From DASXRA01 sp036502575 (lineage in GTDB: Bacteria > Actinomycetota > Actinomycetes > Mycobacteriales > Jatrophihabitantaceae), in assembly GCA_036502575.1 (NCBI GenBank), contig DASXYL010000007.1, positions 19,858 to 83,857 on the forward strand: DNA of 64,000 nucleotides, in the 5' to 3' direction. The translations under genes were made by a program, and so were the position numbers. This document shows, one piece after another, positions 1-8,082 of the stretch. Numbering within the stretch: the first letter of the stretch is position 1; the number at the start of each line of letters is the position of its first letter. The notes beneath the pieces are model-generated. The model did not search any database. It had not been told where the DNA came from and saw nothing but the letters and a program-made list of their open reading frames with translations.

Positions 1-1122
1 ACCGCATTGGCCACCGCCACCCGCCACGTCGCCACTGCCAGCCGCGGACTACCGGACAGCAGAGCCGCGCTGCTGCTCGGTGCCGCCGGTGACGTCATCG
101 GCACCCTCCAGCACGACCTCGGCCGCGAGGACCGGTGGGCCCTCGCGCTGGCCGTCGCCGACACCGTCCGCCGTGCGAGCACCCTCTATAAGTCCGCGGG
201 CCCGAGCGCCCCGAACCGGCACGTGGACTGGTCCCGCCGCGCGGCCGTGATTCTCGCGCACCTCGGTGCCGAGCATCCTCCTGAGCCACGTCACCTGACC
301 GTCCAGGACCGACCGGTTCCTGACCCCGTCGTCGGCCGGGCGACGACGGCACTCGCAACAGCGGCCCAGGCCGTCGACAACGTGACGCGGCTAGTCCAGC
401 GCTCCAGCGGTCCGCTGCCGTTGTATCAGCTCAAAGCCATCACGGCGCTGGCCGAGACCGCCGTCCGCTACCTGACCGCAGTCGCGGCCACGGCGGCTCC
501 GAACAGCGACGATGCGTGGGATCGTGTCCCGCGCACCTGGACCCGCGTTCGACATGACATCGGCGTCTTCCACGACGGGCAGCTCGTCCGCCGCAACGGC
601 AGCGACCACCTGCTTGCCTGGGCAGCCCTCGGCCACGACGCCATCGCCCGTGCTCTCGGTCCCGCCGACCAGATCACGGCCAGTACCGTCGCCGCGCTCA
701 CCACCACCGACAAGACGCACCTCATCGAGATCGCCAACCAACTCCCGACGATCGCCACCGCGCTGCGGGCCCAGCTGGCCGATGTCGACGGCCGCGCCTT
801 CGCCCGCATCACCGACCTGCCGCACCAGGAACGCCGCATCACCGAGCAGATCCGCGGACTCCCCGTCATCGCCAACGGACCCGACTTCGCCACCGCCCAC
901 GCCACCCTGCGCTCAGCCGAACTGCTGTCCACCCGGCTCGCATCCGAACTCCCCGGCCGGATAGCTGTCGCCACCAGCCAGCCCCACCTCGCCACCCACT
1001 ACGCCGCGATCACCGCCGACCACGGCCCGATCCAGCGCGCCGCGCCCGCACGCCATCCGCGACCCGAGCAGGGCGTGGACTCCGGTCTCCGGCACAGGTC
1101 TTCGCCCCCACCTGGTCGATAG
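1..1122 (+). CDS. hypothetical ICE protein, 5' partial
   Basis: The reading frame is open from the first base, so the gene begins upstream of the window; about 373 codons are visible. The protein is Ala/Thr-rich, mostly helical in character, without signal peptide, membrane segment or catalytic motif that I recognise. The C-terminal 30 residues are Pro/Arg-rich and look disordered. It lies 132 bp upstream of the membrane protein and coupling protein genes on the same strand, so it is probably part of the conjugation gene block. No function can be assigned. Confidence 0.7.
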   Translation, partial: TALATATRHVATASRGLPDSRAALLLGAAGDVIGTLQHDLGREDRWALALAVADTVRRASTLYKSAGPSAPNRHVDWSRRAAVILAHLGAEHPPEPRHLTVQDRPVPDPVVGRATTALATAAQAVDNVTRLVQRSSGPLPLYQLKAITALAETAVRYLTAVAATAAPNSDDAWDRVPRTWTRVRHDIGVFHDGQLVRRNGSDHLLAWAALGHDAIARALGPADQITASTVAALTTTDKTHLIEIANQLPTIATALRAQLADVDGRAFARITDLPHQERRITEQIRGLPVIANGPDFATAHATLRSAELLSTRLASELPGRIAVATSQPHLATHYAAITADHGPIQRAAPARHPRPEQGVDSGLRHRSSPPPGR

Positions 1123-1254
1123 CCGGACGCATGTCCCCGACGCCAGCGCGGCCGCACCTATCGGGGATGTGCTGCTACTACCTCCTCGCTCTCCGGCCGA
1201 TGGCATCGAGACAGACCGACCCGCCCCGGCGTTTGCCGGCACCGGTGAACGGAA

Positions 1255-1731
1255 GTGACCACGCAGCGATCTCGAGCCGACGTCACACGGCTGACGTGGG
1301 AGATCCCGGCCGCGGGCATCGCCGGATGGCTGGTGTTGGCCCCGATGTTGCTGCCCGCCGGACGCGGCCTGGCCAGCTACCTGACCGGGCACGGATTCCT
1401 GTGGCCGCACAGCAATCCGCGGATCCTGGCCAGCATCGGCGGCCTGCTCACCGGCCATATCGACCGGGGCCTGAACCCAGCCGGACTGGTGACGCTCCCG
1501 TCGCCGCCGGTGGTCTACGCGCTGATCGTCGCGGGTGAGATTCTGCTGACCGGACTCACCGCATGGCTCGGCGTGCTGTGGTGGCACAACTTCGGCCCCA
1601 GCGCCCGCGACGGGATGGCATCGCGGGCCGAAGTTCAATCCGTCCTGGGCGTAGCGAACTTGCGTCGCAGACACGCCTTGATCCGACCCGACCTACACGT
1701 CTCCCGCGGCGACATGGGTGGCGGCTCGTGA
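1255..1731 (+). CDS. small membrane protein upstream of coupling protein
   Basis: 158 residues from a GTG start. Two or three hydrophobic stretches are visible, at about residues 18-40 (Ala-Gly-Ile-Ala-Gly-Trp-Leu-Val) and about 85-113 (Val-Val-Tyr-Ala-Leu-Ile-Val-Ala-Gly-Glu), followed by a basic cytoplasmic-type tail. Its stop overlaps the GTG start of the coupling protein by 4 bp, so the two are translationally coupled. By position it could be the membrane partner of the type IV coupling protein in the conjugation machinery; this is inference from context only. Confidence 0.7.
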   Translation: MTTQRSRADVTRLTWEIPAAGIAGWLVLAPMLLPAGRGLASYLTGHGFLWPHSNPRILASIGGLLTGHIDRGLNPAGLVTLPSPPVVYALIVAGEILLTGLTAWLGVLWWHNFGPSARDGMASRAEVQSVLGVANLRRRHALIRPDLHVSRGDMGGGS

Positions 1732-3200
1732 CCCGGTTCGAGCCGGCCACAATCGGCTGGCACCTGGGCCGCTCCCACGCGCCGAACGGAGTCGATCTGT
1801 GGGTGCCCTATGACCGGACCACCGGCGTCTACGGCGCGCAAGGCTCCGGCAAGACCCTGGACCTGCTGACCCCCGCGCTGCTCGCTGCCCCCGGAGCCGC
1901 GCTGGTCACCCTGACGAAACTCGACGATCTGCTGCTGACGGTGGACCGCCGCGCCGAGCAGGGTCCGGTCGCCGTGCTCGACCCGTTCGGGCTGGCCCCC
2001 GGGCTGCCGGAACTGGTGTGGGACCCGATCGGCGGGTGCGTTGACTCCATGGTCGCCGAACGACGCGCGAAAGCCTTCACCGCCGGCACCATCCGCGGCG
2101 CGGTCGCGGTCGGCTCGCAAGACGACGCCGCCCGCTTCTACGCCCACGAAGCCTCGAAAGTGCTGCAGGCATTCTTCCACGCCGCCGCCCTCACTAACCG
2201 CAGCCTGGACCACGTCCTGGAGTGGGTCGCCGACCCGCAGCACGCCAGCCTGCCCGAGGAGATCCTGCGTACCCACCCCGACGCGGCCCCGTTCTGGGAC
2301 GGCCTCCTACGCGGTGCGCTACATGGTGACGGGCGTACCGCGGCCAACACCGCCGCGACCGTCCAGCAGGCGATGGCCCTGTTCTTTCAAGCCTCGATGC
2401 GCGCCCGCTGCGTTCCCGGACCCGGTCGTACAGCGACCGACCTCGCCGATCTCATCTCCCGCAACGGCACGGTGTATCTACTCGGACGGGATGACCCGTA
2501 CGCGTCCGCGTCACCGCTGCTGACCGCGGTCGCCGAACACGTCCTCGACACCGCCCTACAGCTGGCGACGGCCTCGCCGTACGGGCGTTTGTGTCCAACG
2601 TTCCTTGCGGTGCTCGACGAACTCCCCTCGACCGCGCCGCTGCCCACGCTGCGAACGAGGATGGCCAACGAGCGCGCGTTGGGTCTGTCGTTCCTGTACG
2701 CCTGCCAGACCTGGCGCCAACTGGTCATCTGCTACGGCGAAGACGAAGCCAAAGCCCTCTTCGCACTCAGCAACAACATCATCGTCTTCGGCGGCGGAAA
2801 GGACGGCCAGTTCTACCGCGAACTGTCCGAGCTGATCGGCACCACCCGGATCGCGCGCACCACCTACACCCGGGGCCACGGCACCTTCGGTCGCAGCACC
2901 GCCGGTGAAGACGTCCCCATCCTTCGGCCGGAAGAGATTCGCCAACTCCCCGAGCGCCAAGCACTCGTCGTCGCCGAGAACGCCAGGCCCCTCATCGCGT
3001 CCCTGCGCCGATGCATCGACGGGAAACCAGGCAAGGCATTGCTGGCCGCACAGAAGGCCGCCAGGAATCGGACCTCTCATGCGCGAGCGGCCAGCGCGAG
3101 CATCGATGATCGGACCCGCCGCGCGATCGACTGCGCGCTGCACCTGCACCTTCATCCCGGACAGAACACCTTCAGCGCGAACCGCGAAGGCCGGTCTTAG
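1728..3200 (+). CDS. TraG/VirD4-type conjugal coupling ATPase
   Basis: 490 residues starting at the GTG that overlaps the previous stop; the longer open frame upstream only shadows the previous gene. The Walker A motif Gly-Ala-Gln-Gly-Ser-Gly-Lys-Thr lies near residue 38. Other landmarks are a Val-Leu-Asp-Pro-Phe-Gly-Leu motif, a Val-Leu-Asp-Glu-Leu-Pro Walker B, and the Phe-Leu-Tyr-Ala-Cys-Gln-Thr stretch typical of TraG/TraD/TraM-binding domain ATPases. Such proteins bring the relaxase-DNA complex to the secretion channel. There is no N-terminal membrane segment, so membrane anchoring may come from the upstream small membrane protein. It marks the conjugation module of the ICE. Confidence 0.85.
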   Translation: MTRFEPATIGWHLGRSHAPNGVDLWVPYDRTTGVYGAQGSGKTLDLLTPALLAAPGAALVTLTKLDDLLLTVDRRAEQGPVAVLDPFGLAPGLPELVWDPIGGCVDSMVAERRAKAFTAGTIRGAVAVGSQDDAARFYAHEASKVLQAFFHAAALTNRSLDHVLEWVADPQHASLPEEILRTHPDAAPFWDGLLRGALHGDGRTAANTAATVQQAMALFFQASMRARCVPGPGRTATDLADLISRNGTVYLLGRDDPYASASPLLTAVAEHVLDTALQLATASPYGRLCPTFLAVLDELPSTAPLPTLRTRMANERALGLSFLYACQTWRQLVICYGEDEAKALFALSNNIIVFGGGKDGQFYRELSELIGTTRIARTTYTRGHGTFGRSTAGEDVPILRPEEIRQLPERQALVVAENARPLIASLRRCIDGKPGKALLAAQKAARNRTSHARAASASIDDRTRRAIDCALHLHLHPGQNTFSANREGRS

Positions 3201-3730
3201 TGGGCATCACCAACGGATTTCCGCAACCGACGAAACTCATTCGCACCGCCTTCGTCCAGCTGCAGGTCGCTCGCAGCGGTGACGAGGACGAAGTCGCCGA
3301 CCTCGGTCCGCTCTCCGACCTACCTCGCCCCTGGGATCCACCGAGCTGCCCGCCCAGCCTGCGCCACGAGCTGTGGCTCTGGCTCGACACCGTCGCCGGA
3401 TGGATCAACCACGATTACAGCTGGCAAGCCGACAACTGCATCCCCGGCTGCTGGCCAGCACACCCCCATATCGCCCACGAACTCGCCGTCGTCGCCGCGC
3501 TCCGACTCGAAGCCGGCCACGCCCTTTCGGCGGGCGCGCTTGAGGAGTGGCACCACTACGCGTTGCCCGGCTTCCTCGACCGCATGACCAACCGCCTCGG
3601 TGGCAGCGGCTGCCCACCCGGCAAACACCACGACTGGCCCGCCGCCGGCCGACACCGCGACTACGAATCCGTCGCTGGGCTCAACCGCCGCCTTAAGGTC
3701 TTCTCCTCCGACACCGAACGAGATCGATGA
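3200..3730 (+). CDS. hypothetical protein following coupling protein
   Basis: 176 residues from a GTG that overlaps the last base of the coupling protein stop, so it is co-translated with it. The centre (about residues 55-125) carries conserved-looking Trp, His and Cys residues (Leu-Trp-Leu-Trp-Leu-Asp, His-Asp-Tyr-Ser-Trp, Cys-Ile-Pro-Gly-Cys-Trp, Trp-His-His-Tyr), suggesting a compact, possibly metal-binding domain. I do not recognise a named family with confidence, though proteins of this look follow TraG genes in actinobacterial ICEs. Likely a conjugation accessory protein (inference). Confidence 0.65.
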   Translation: MGITNGFPQPTKLIRTAFVQLQVARSGDEDEVADLGPLSDLPRPWDPPSCPPSLRHELWLWLDTVAGWINHDYSWQADNCIPGCWPAHPHIAHELAVVAALRLEAGHALSAGALEEWHHYALPGFLDRMTNRLGGSGCPPGKHHDWPAAGRHRDYESVAGLNRRLKVFSSDTERDR

Positions 3731-3743
3731 TGAGGCGGTGCGA

Positions 3744-4217
3744 TCATGCCGGCCCGTGGGTCGGCGCGGTCGCCGACGTCATCGCCGAGTCATAAGCACG
3801 GACGATAACGCGGAGCTGGCCGACGATGTCCTCATGCGCAGAAGCAACCTCACGCGCCAGCGCAGCCGAACGCGCCACCGCGGCGATACCAGCATCGACC
3901 GCGGTCTTCATGTCGCGAAGAGCAGCCCGTAGCGTGGGCTCGTCTTCGTCGCCGCCAGTACCCGCCGACGGCGGTCGCGAGGAAACGCGGCGACGAACAA
4001 CCTGGGCTGCCGGCATGGCCGGGTGGTCGTTGCAGAACCGAAGGAGAGCGTCCCACGTGTACATCGTTGCATCGGAACCGACCATCGTCGGGACGAGCGG
4101 GCGATCGGCTACGCGGGTCCAGTTGAGCAGCGTCGTGGAGCACACGCCGGCGCGCCGGGCCAGCGCGGCACGGCTGACCGGCTCGTCATCGCCGACCTCT
4201 GCCACGTCCATCTCCAT
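3744..4217 (-). CDS. putative helix-turn-helix DNA-binding protein
   Basis: 157 residues from the ATG at 4217 (a second in-frame ATG follows two codons later); a longer open frame would cross the palindromic operator and the divergent gene. The N-terminal part (Ser-Arg-Ala-Ala-Leu-Ala-Arg-Arg-Ala-Gly-Val, then Thr-Thr-Leu-Leu-Asn-Trp) fits a helix-turn-helix. The C-terminal 60 residues are Ala-rich and helical, possibly a coiled coil for oligomerisation. It is divergent from the 4272 gene across a perfect palindrome, suggesting an autoregulated transcription factor (inference). No named family assigned. Confidence 0.6.
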   Translation of the reverse strand: MEMDVAEVGDDEPVSRAALARRAGVCSTTLLNWTRVADRPLVPTMVGSDATMYTWDALLRFCNDHPAMPAAQVVRRRVSSRPPSAGTGGDEDEPTLRAALRDMKTAVDAGIAAVARSAALAREVASAHEDIVGQLRVIVRAYDSAMTSATAPTHGPA

Positions 4218-4248
4218 TAAGTGTGCGCAGGTGTTGCTGAAATCCTCG

Positions 4249-4266
4249 CACATGTGCGCACATGTG
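4249..4266. promoter_or_regulatory. 18-bp perfect palindrome, candidate operator
   Basis: CACATGTGCGCACATGTG is identical to its reverse complement. It lies in the 54-bp space between divergent start codons at 4217 and 4272. The core TGTGCGCA (4253-4260) recurs at 4222-4229, 31 bp away, about three helical turns. This fits binding by a dimeric helix-turn-helix protein, most simply the 3744-4217 product. Confidence 0.6.
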
Positions 4267-4271
4267 ACACC

Positions 4272-4988
4272 ATGACTGTCATGCATCCGGTCGCTTGGTC
4301 TCGGCCGCTGAACCCTGATGATCTGATCAGCAGGAGCTTGGCGATCGTCGAGGGCGGCGCGCACGCCGCAGGTGGCCACGCCGACGCACTCGTCGTCGCC
4401 GATGGCTCGGAGCATGACCGGCGCGCCGCGTGTGGCTTGGCCGACGTGACATCGCTTGGGCTACTTGACGCAGTGATGAACCTGCCACTGAGCGCACCTG
4501 TGCGTACCCGTGATGTGAGCGGCGAGATGCTGGCGCGGTTGGTCGCAGCACCGGCGGGCGTCATCGAACTTGAGGACGGCTGGGTCACACGGCTGCTGAC
4601 TCCGCCGCTGACGGTTGTCGCGGCAATTGTGCGCGGGACCGGCTGGCGGCGACCCGTCAGTCGGGTGAGCCGTTTCGCGCCGTTCGCTCAGCAAATCGTG
4701 ATCGTCGACCGAGAGCCAGCCCGCGGGTCGTCGGTGATCTGGGAGGCGCAGCTGGCCGGTGTTGGCGTTTGGGTCTTCGCCGATGGCCGCGTGACCGAGC
4801 TAGTCGCGCCGGAGCCGTTCACTCGCCGGTACTGGAAACCGGCAGGGTGGCGTTTCGCCGAGCGGGCGTACCGTGCTCAGGTCACTTCCACCCGCCGGCG
4901 GGTGTCGTCTCCCGCATCATCGGATCATCGATCTCGCACAGATACCGCAGCGTGTAGTCCGCTTCAACTCGTTTTGCCATCGATGTGA
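4272..4988 (+). CDS. hypothetical protein with possibly replaced C-terminus
   Basis: 238 residues from the ATG at 4272, just past the palindrome. No recognised domain; the body (residues 1-200) is a soluble alpha/beta-like sequence. The last 35 codons (from about 4882) are antisense to the 3' end of the convergent barrel-protein gene and read as low-quality Ser/Arg/Thr-rich sequence. The native 3' end may therefore have been replaced when the neighbouring cargo module was inserted. Function unknown. Confidence 0.5.
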   Translation: MTVMHPVAWSRPLNPDDLISRSLAIVEGGAHAAGGHADALVVADGSEHDRRAACGLADVTSLGLLDAVMNLPLSAPVRTRDVSGEMLARLVAAPAGVIELEDGWVTRLLTPPLTVVAAIVRGTGWRRPVSRVSRFAPFAQQIVIVDREPARGSSVIWEAQLAGVGVWVFADGRVTELVAPEPFTRRYWKPAGWRFAERAYRAQVTSTRRRVSSPASSDHRSRTDTAACSPLQLVLPSM

Positions 4989-6012
4989 GCGCAGCGTGTC
5001 GCAGGAACGCCTCGACGCGTTCCTGATTGAGCCATTCCGGCCGCGCTGACTCGGGCTGTGTCATGACCTCGCCAGCGAAGTCGGAGATCGCATGCAGGTT
5101 GTGGGTGATGATCCGTGCCTTGTCTGCGGGGGTCGGCTCAAAGAAGTCGAGGTTGCGGCCGCAGGTGTCGCAGCGTGGGGATCGGGCGTTGGCATACCAG
5201 TCGGCGTAGATGGCAGGGCTGCGGAATTCGAGAATGGATCGCAGGAAGGTTCCGGGCAGGAACCCTTCGGCCAGCGGAGCCCCGCCTGTGTCTCCGGGGC
5301 GCCGTGGCCAGCGCCGGCTGCTTGACGCGCCGACGGCCACCCAGCCAGCGCCGTGCGCTAATGCGTCCGTGCCGGCCAGCGCGTCGACTCCGAGGATCCA
5401 ACTTCCCGGGAAAGCCGCGAGGACTTTGCGTAGGCCTTGGAGCCGGTCGTATTTCGCCAGCGGCTTGCTCTTGTCGGCGAAGAGGAACGCGAATCGACGC
5501 GAAGGCGTCGCGGCCATGTCGGCCAGGAAGTCGGCGATGTGGCTACTGGTGAGCGCTGCGGCATCGATCGCGATGAATGTGACGAGGCCCGGGATGGTTG
5601 CCGCGGTCGAGGTGGCGTCCAGGACGGCTCGCAGCGCGAGCCGGTCACCGACCTTGATGCAGAACGAGGGCGTCAATATCGCTGTCGCTTTCGAGGTGGC
5701 GAGCATCGAACTCGTCCACTCTTCGAGTGTGAAGATCGGCAACCCATCTTCGATCAGCGTCGGCGTGTCCTCGGTTGCGTATCGGCTGTTCCAGATGCGC
5801 GGGTCGGCGACGGTGACAATGCCAGGAGTGGACTCGTGGATCGTGGCGAGCTGACCGGCGGCGTCAGTCGAGCTTACGAGCAGGACTGCGCCAGTGGCGG
5901 CACAGTGGCGGGCCGCGACGGCCAGCTCATCGCACTTGGATGTCTCTGCCGCCGCGAACCCCACCGTCTTGGTGCTCGGCAGAAGAGAATCCACAGAATC
6001 ACTATCCGCCAT
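4882..6012 (-). CDS. TIM-barrel protein resembling tRNA-guanine transglycosylases
   Basis: 376 residues from the ATG at 6012 (a GTG at 6045 is possible). The C-terminal half holds a barrel-like segment ending in Gly-Trp-Val-Ala-Val-Gly-Ala. A Cys-Asp-Thr-Cys pair follows, with a downstream His-Asn-Leu-His about 20 residues later. This spacing recalls the zinc site of tRNA-guanine transglycosylase (TGT) and DpdA-type base exchange enzymes, though those usually carry a further Cys. It is the last gene of the ubiquitin-like operon, 85 bp after the E1 gene. The family call is tentative. If right, a base-modification or nucleic-acid-binding activity would be the effector or target of the conjugation system. 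Confidence 0.5.
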   Translation of the reverse strand: MADSDSVDSLLPSTKTVGFAAAETSKCDELAVAARHCAATGAVLLVSSTDAAGQLATIHESTPGIVTVADPRIWNSRYATEDTPTLIEDGLPIFTLEEWTSSMLATSKATAILTPSFCIKVGDRLALRAVLDATSTAATIPGLVTFIAIDAAALTSSHIADFLADMAATPSRRFAFLFADKSKPLAKYDRLQGLRKVLAAFPGSWILGVDALAGTDALAHGAGWVAVGASSSRRWPRRPGDTGGAPLAEGFLPGTFLRSILEFRSPAIYADWYANARSPRCDTCGRNLDFFEPTPADKARIITHNLHAISDFAGEVMTQPESARPEWLNQERVEAFLRHAALTSMAKRVEADYTLRYLCEIDDPMMRETTPAGGWK

Positions 6013-6097
6013 GCCGGTGGCTTTCCAGGCGCGACACGCGGTCACCCGGGTACTGAGCGCCGTCCCTCGGGGGCGTGTGGTGACGAGTCGTTGCCAC

Positions 6098-7636
6098 TTA
6101 GCGGCCTCGTCCGCGTGCTCGCAGGAGGCGTCGCAGCGCGTGTCCCCAGCTTAGACGTCTCGAGCCGCGCGAGTCGGTATTGCGCACTTGCGTGCGTTGG
6201 GCGCGAGCGTCCTCTGCCGCACTGTGTCTACCGGTTACGGTGAGGCCGCTGTTGTCGCCGGTAGTGAGCAGCGAGCTCGAGTACGGGCAGTTCGGCTTAC
6301 AGTCGGCCTCGTCTCGGGTGACGGTTCCGGTCGTCCAGTGGTGCAGGCCGGCGCCGACGTCGGGTATTGCGCTGGGTGCGAGGACAGCGCGGAGCAGTTC
6401 CAGGACTTCGGCGGCTGCGCAGGCCATGCTGAATGCGAAGACGTTCTCGCGACGCTTGAGCGGGTGACCTTCCGGGATGCCAGCCATGTAGCTCGGGGCA
6501 TCAAGCAGTCCGTCGCGTTCGAGTTGGACGTGGGCGGGGTCGTACTGGCCGAGGCATTCCAGGCAGCGTCGCCCTGGGCCGACCAGGTGAGCCCGCCACT
6601 CGGCGCCAAGCAACGTGCCCCCGCTGTTGTCGACGGTGATGCCACCGTCAACCACGGGGATGAGGTGGGCGTAGGCGGCGACGTTGAGCGCGAAGCGGGG
6701 CCAGGGCCGGTCGACGCAGGAGAACAGGATGTCGCAATCCAGCGCGCGGGCCCAGCCGGCGGGCTCGACCACCGACTCCTCGTAGCCGATGATCGCTGCG
6801 TCGTCGGCGACGGCGTGATCGGCCAGTGCATTGGCCAAGAGGTCGCTCTTGGCCCGGCCAACATCGGCGGTGGTCGCGTGCAGTAGCCGGTCGAGGTTGT
6901 GTTCTTCGACGGCGTCGAAGTCGAGGATGTCGACGGTCCGGAAGCCGGTGCGGGCCAGGGTTTCGGCGACGAGGGCGGCGACCGAGCCGGCGCCGATGAT
7001 GCCGACCCGCATCCGGGTGAGGTCGTCGTGGGCCGTCTGGCCCCAGGCGTTGACGGTGCGGAGTAGACGCAAAGTCGGTGCGGCTGCTGGCTTCAGCGTC
7101 GGGTCGTAGCTGATCCGGAGTTGGCTGCCGCACATGCGGACGGTCTCGGCCCACTGGGGTTTGATCGTGTCGCCGTCGGCAGTCGGCCAGAACCGGGCCG
7201 AGTAGGTGCCGTTTCCGCTCGCGTAGGTCATGCCGAGCAGCGTATGACCGGTGAGAATGTCGACCTGGGTGGCGTGGCCGGCCTCGGCGTCGTGGTCGTC
7301 CTCGGAGAGTCGCTGCCAAGTCGAGGCGCCGGGATGGGCGTGCAGCAGCGCCAGACCGAGACCGCGCTCCGCCGCGAGGCCGGCTGCGCGCAGGAAGTAC
7401 TGACTGGTGAAGGAGGCGTTGCCGTGCACCAACCGATCCCCGTCGTCGGGCAGCACGACGTCAACGAGCAGGGCGGTGTCGCGGGTGGCGCCGGTCGAGG
7501 TGCGATACAGAGCGAAGGTGATGTCCTCCTGGCCGTCGTCCCGAGTCAGGTGCGCGGCCAGCGCCGAGTCGATCTCGCCGGTCATCGCGACCGACCAACT
7601 CCTGACGGTGATTGCGTCGGTCGGTGTCGGGTGCAT
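6098..7636 (-). CDS. JAB peptidase-E1 (ThiF/UBA-type) fusion protein
   Basis: 512 residues; GGAG 8-9 bases before the ATG supports the start. Residues about 1-165 form a JAB/MPN-like deubiquitinase domain with His-Ala-His-Pro followed by Ser-Glu-Asp-Asp, matching the HxHP...SxxD zinc motif. Residues about 215-450 form an adenylating E1/ThiF domain: Gly-Ile-Ile-Gly-Ala-Gly-Ser nucleotide loop, Leu-Asp-Phe-Asp, Asn-Leu-Asp-Arg. A Cys-x2-Cys (Cys-Leu-Glu-Cys) plus a later Cys-x3-Cys likely binds structural zinc. Known E1s adenylate the C-terminus of a ubiquitin-like protein, and JAB enzymes trim or remove it. The fusion of both in one polypeptide beside Ubl and E2 genes identifies a prokaryotic ubiquitin-like conjugation system. 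Confidence 0.85.
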   Translation of the reverse strand: MHPTPTDAITVRSWSVAMTGEIDSALAAHLTRDDGQEDITFALYRTSTGATRDTALLVDVVLPDDGDRLVHGNASFTSQYFLRAAGLAAERGLGLALLHAHPGASTWQRLSEDDHDAEAGHATQVDILTGHTLLGMTYASGNGTYSARFWPTADGDTIKPQWAETVRMCGSQLRISYDPTLKPAAAPTLRLLRTVNAWGQTAHDDLTRMRVGIIGAGSVAALVAETLARTGFRTVDILDFDAVEEHNLDRLLHATTADVGRAKSDLLANALADHAVADDAAIIGYEESVVEPAGWARALDCDILFSCVDRPWPRFALNVAAYAHLIPVVDGGITVDNSGGTLLGAEWRAHLVGPGRRCLECLGQYDPAHVQLERDGLLDAPSYMAGIPEGHPLKRRENVFAFSMACAAAEVLELLRAVLAPSAIPDVGAGLHHWTTGTVTRDEADCKPNCPYSSSLLTTGDNSGLTVTGRHSAAEDARAQRTQVRNTDSRGSRRLSWGHALRRLLRARGRGR

Positions 7637-7729
7637 CGTCGGATCTCCTATCTGGTGGCGGCTCGGGTATCGAGCGCGGGATTTCCCTGCGTCGACGGAG
7701 TGGTTGTTAATCCACGCGGCGCTCGCGAA

Positions 7730-8080
7730 TCAGGCGGCCTGGACGGCGAACTGAGAAAAGAGCTTGCGCAGATGGGCCAGGTAGTCAGAGACGCTGCGGG
7801 CCGACTGAGACCAATCCGGGTAAGGGCGTGACCAGTAGATCCAATCCATCCCGAGCGGGCTAGCGTGATGGGCGTTGTCGCCCGGGTGCTGGATCCGCGG
7901 GCGGACATGGACGCCGCCCGGTGGGTTAATCGGGAAGTCCGGCGCGGACAACCCGATCGTGACAGTGGTGCCGAGATGGCCGCCGACCGGGATCACGTAA
8001 GGAAAGGTGACGAAGCCGCCGGTGATCGTCGCATCAAAGCCGGCTGCCTGCAGCGCGTCGCGCAGATCGGCCAGTGCCAT
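7730..8080 (-). CDS. E2-like (prokaryotic E2 family E type) protein without cysteine
   Basis: 116 residues, start 2 bp after the Ubl stop. It shows an E2/UBC-like pattern: an N-terminal helix, Pro-Pro-Gly-Gly near residues 53-56, His-Pro at 65-66, then Ala-Ser-Pro-Leu-Gly at 73-77 and Tyr-Trp-Ser-Arg at 82-85 with a trailing Trp90. This resembles the bacterial 'Prok-E2_E' group. The protein has no cysteine at all; Ser74 sits about where an E2 catalytic cysteine would fall after the His-Pro motif. It may carry the Ubl as a serine ester, or act only as a scaffold (inference). Family membership is fairly convincing from its context between Ubl and E1. Confidence 0.75.
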   Translation of the reverse strand: MALADLRDALQAAGFDATITGGFVTFPYVIPVGGHLGTTVTIGLSAPDFPINPPGGVHVRPRIQHPGDNAHHASPLGMDWIYWSRPYPDWSQSARSVSDYLAHLRKLFSQFAVQAA

Positions 8081-8082
8081 CG

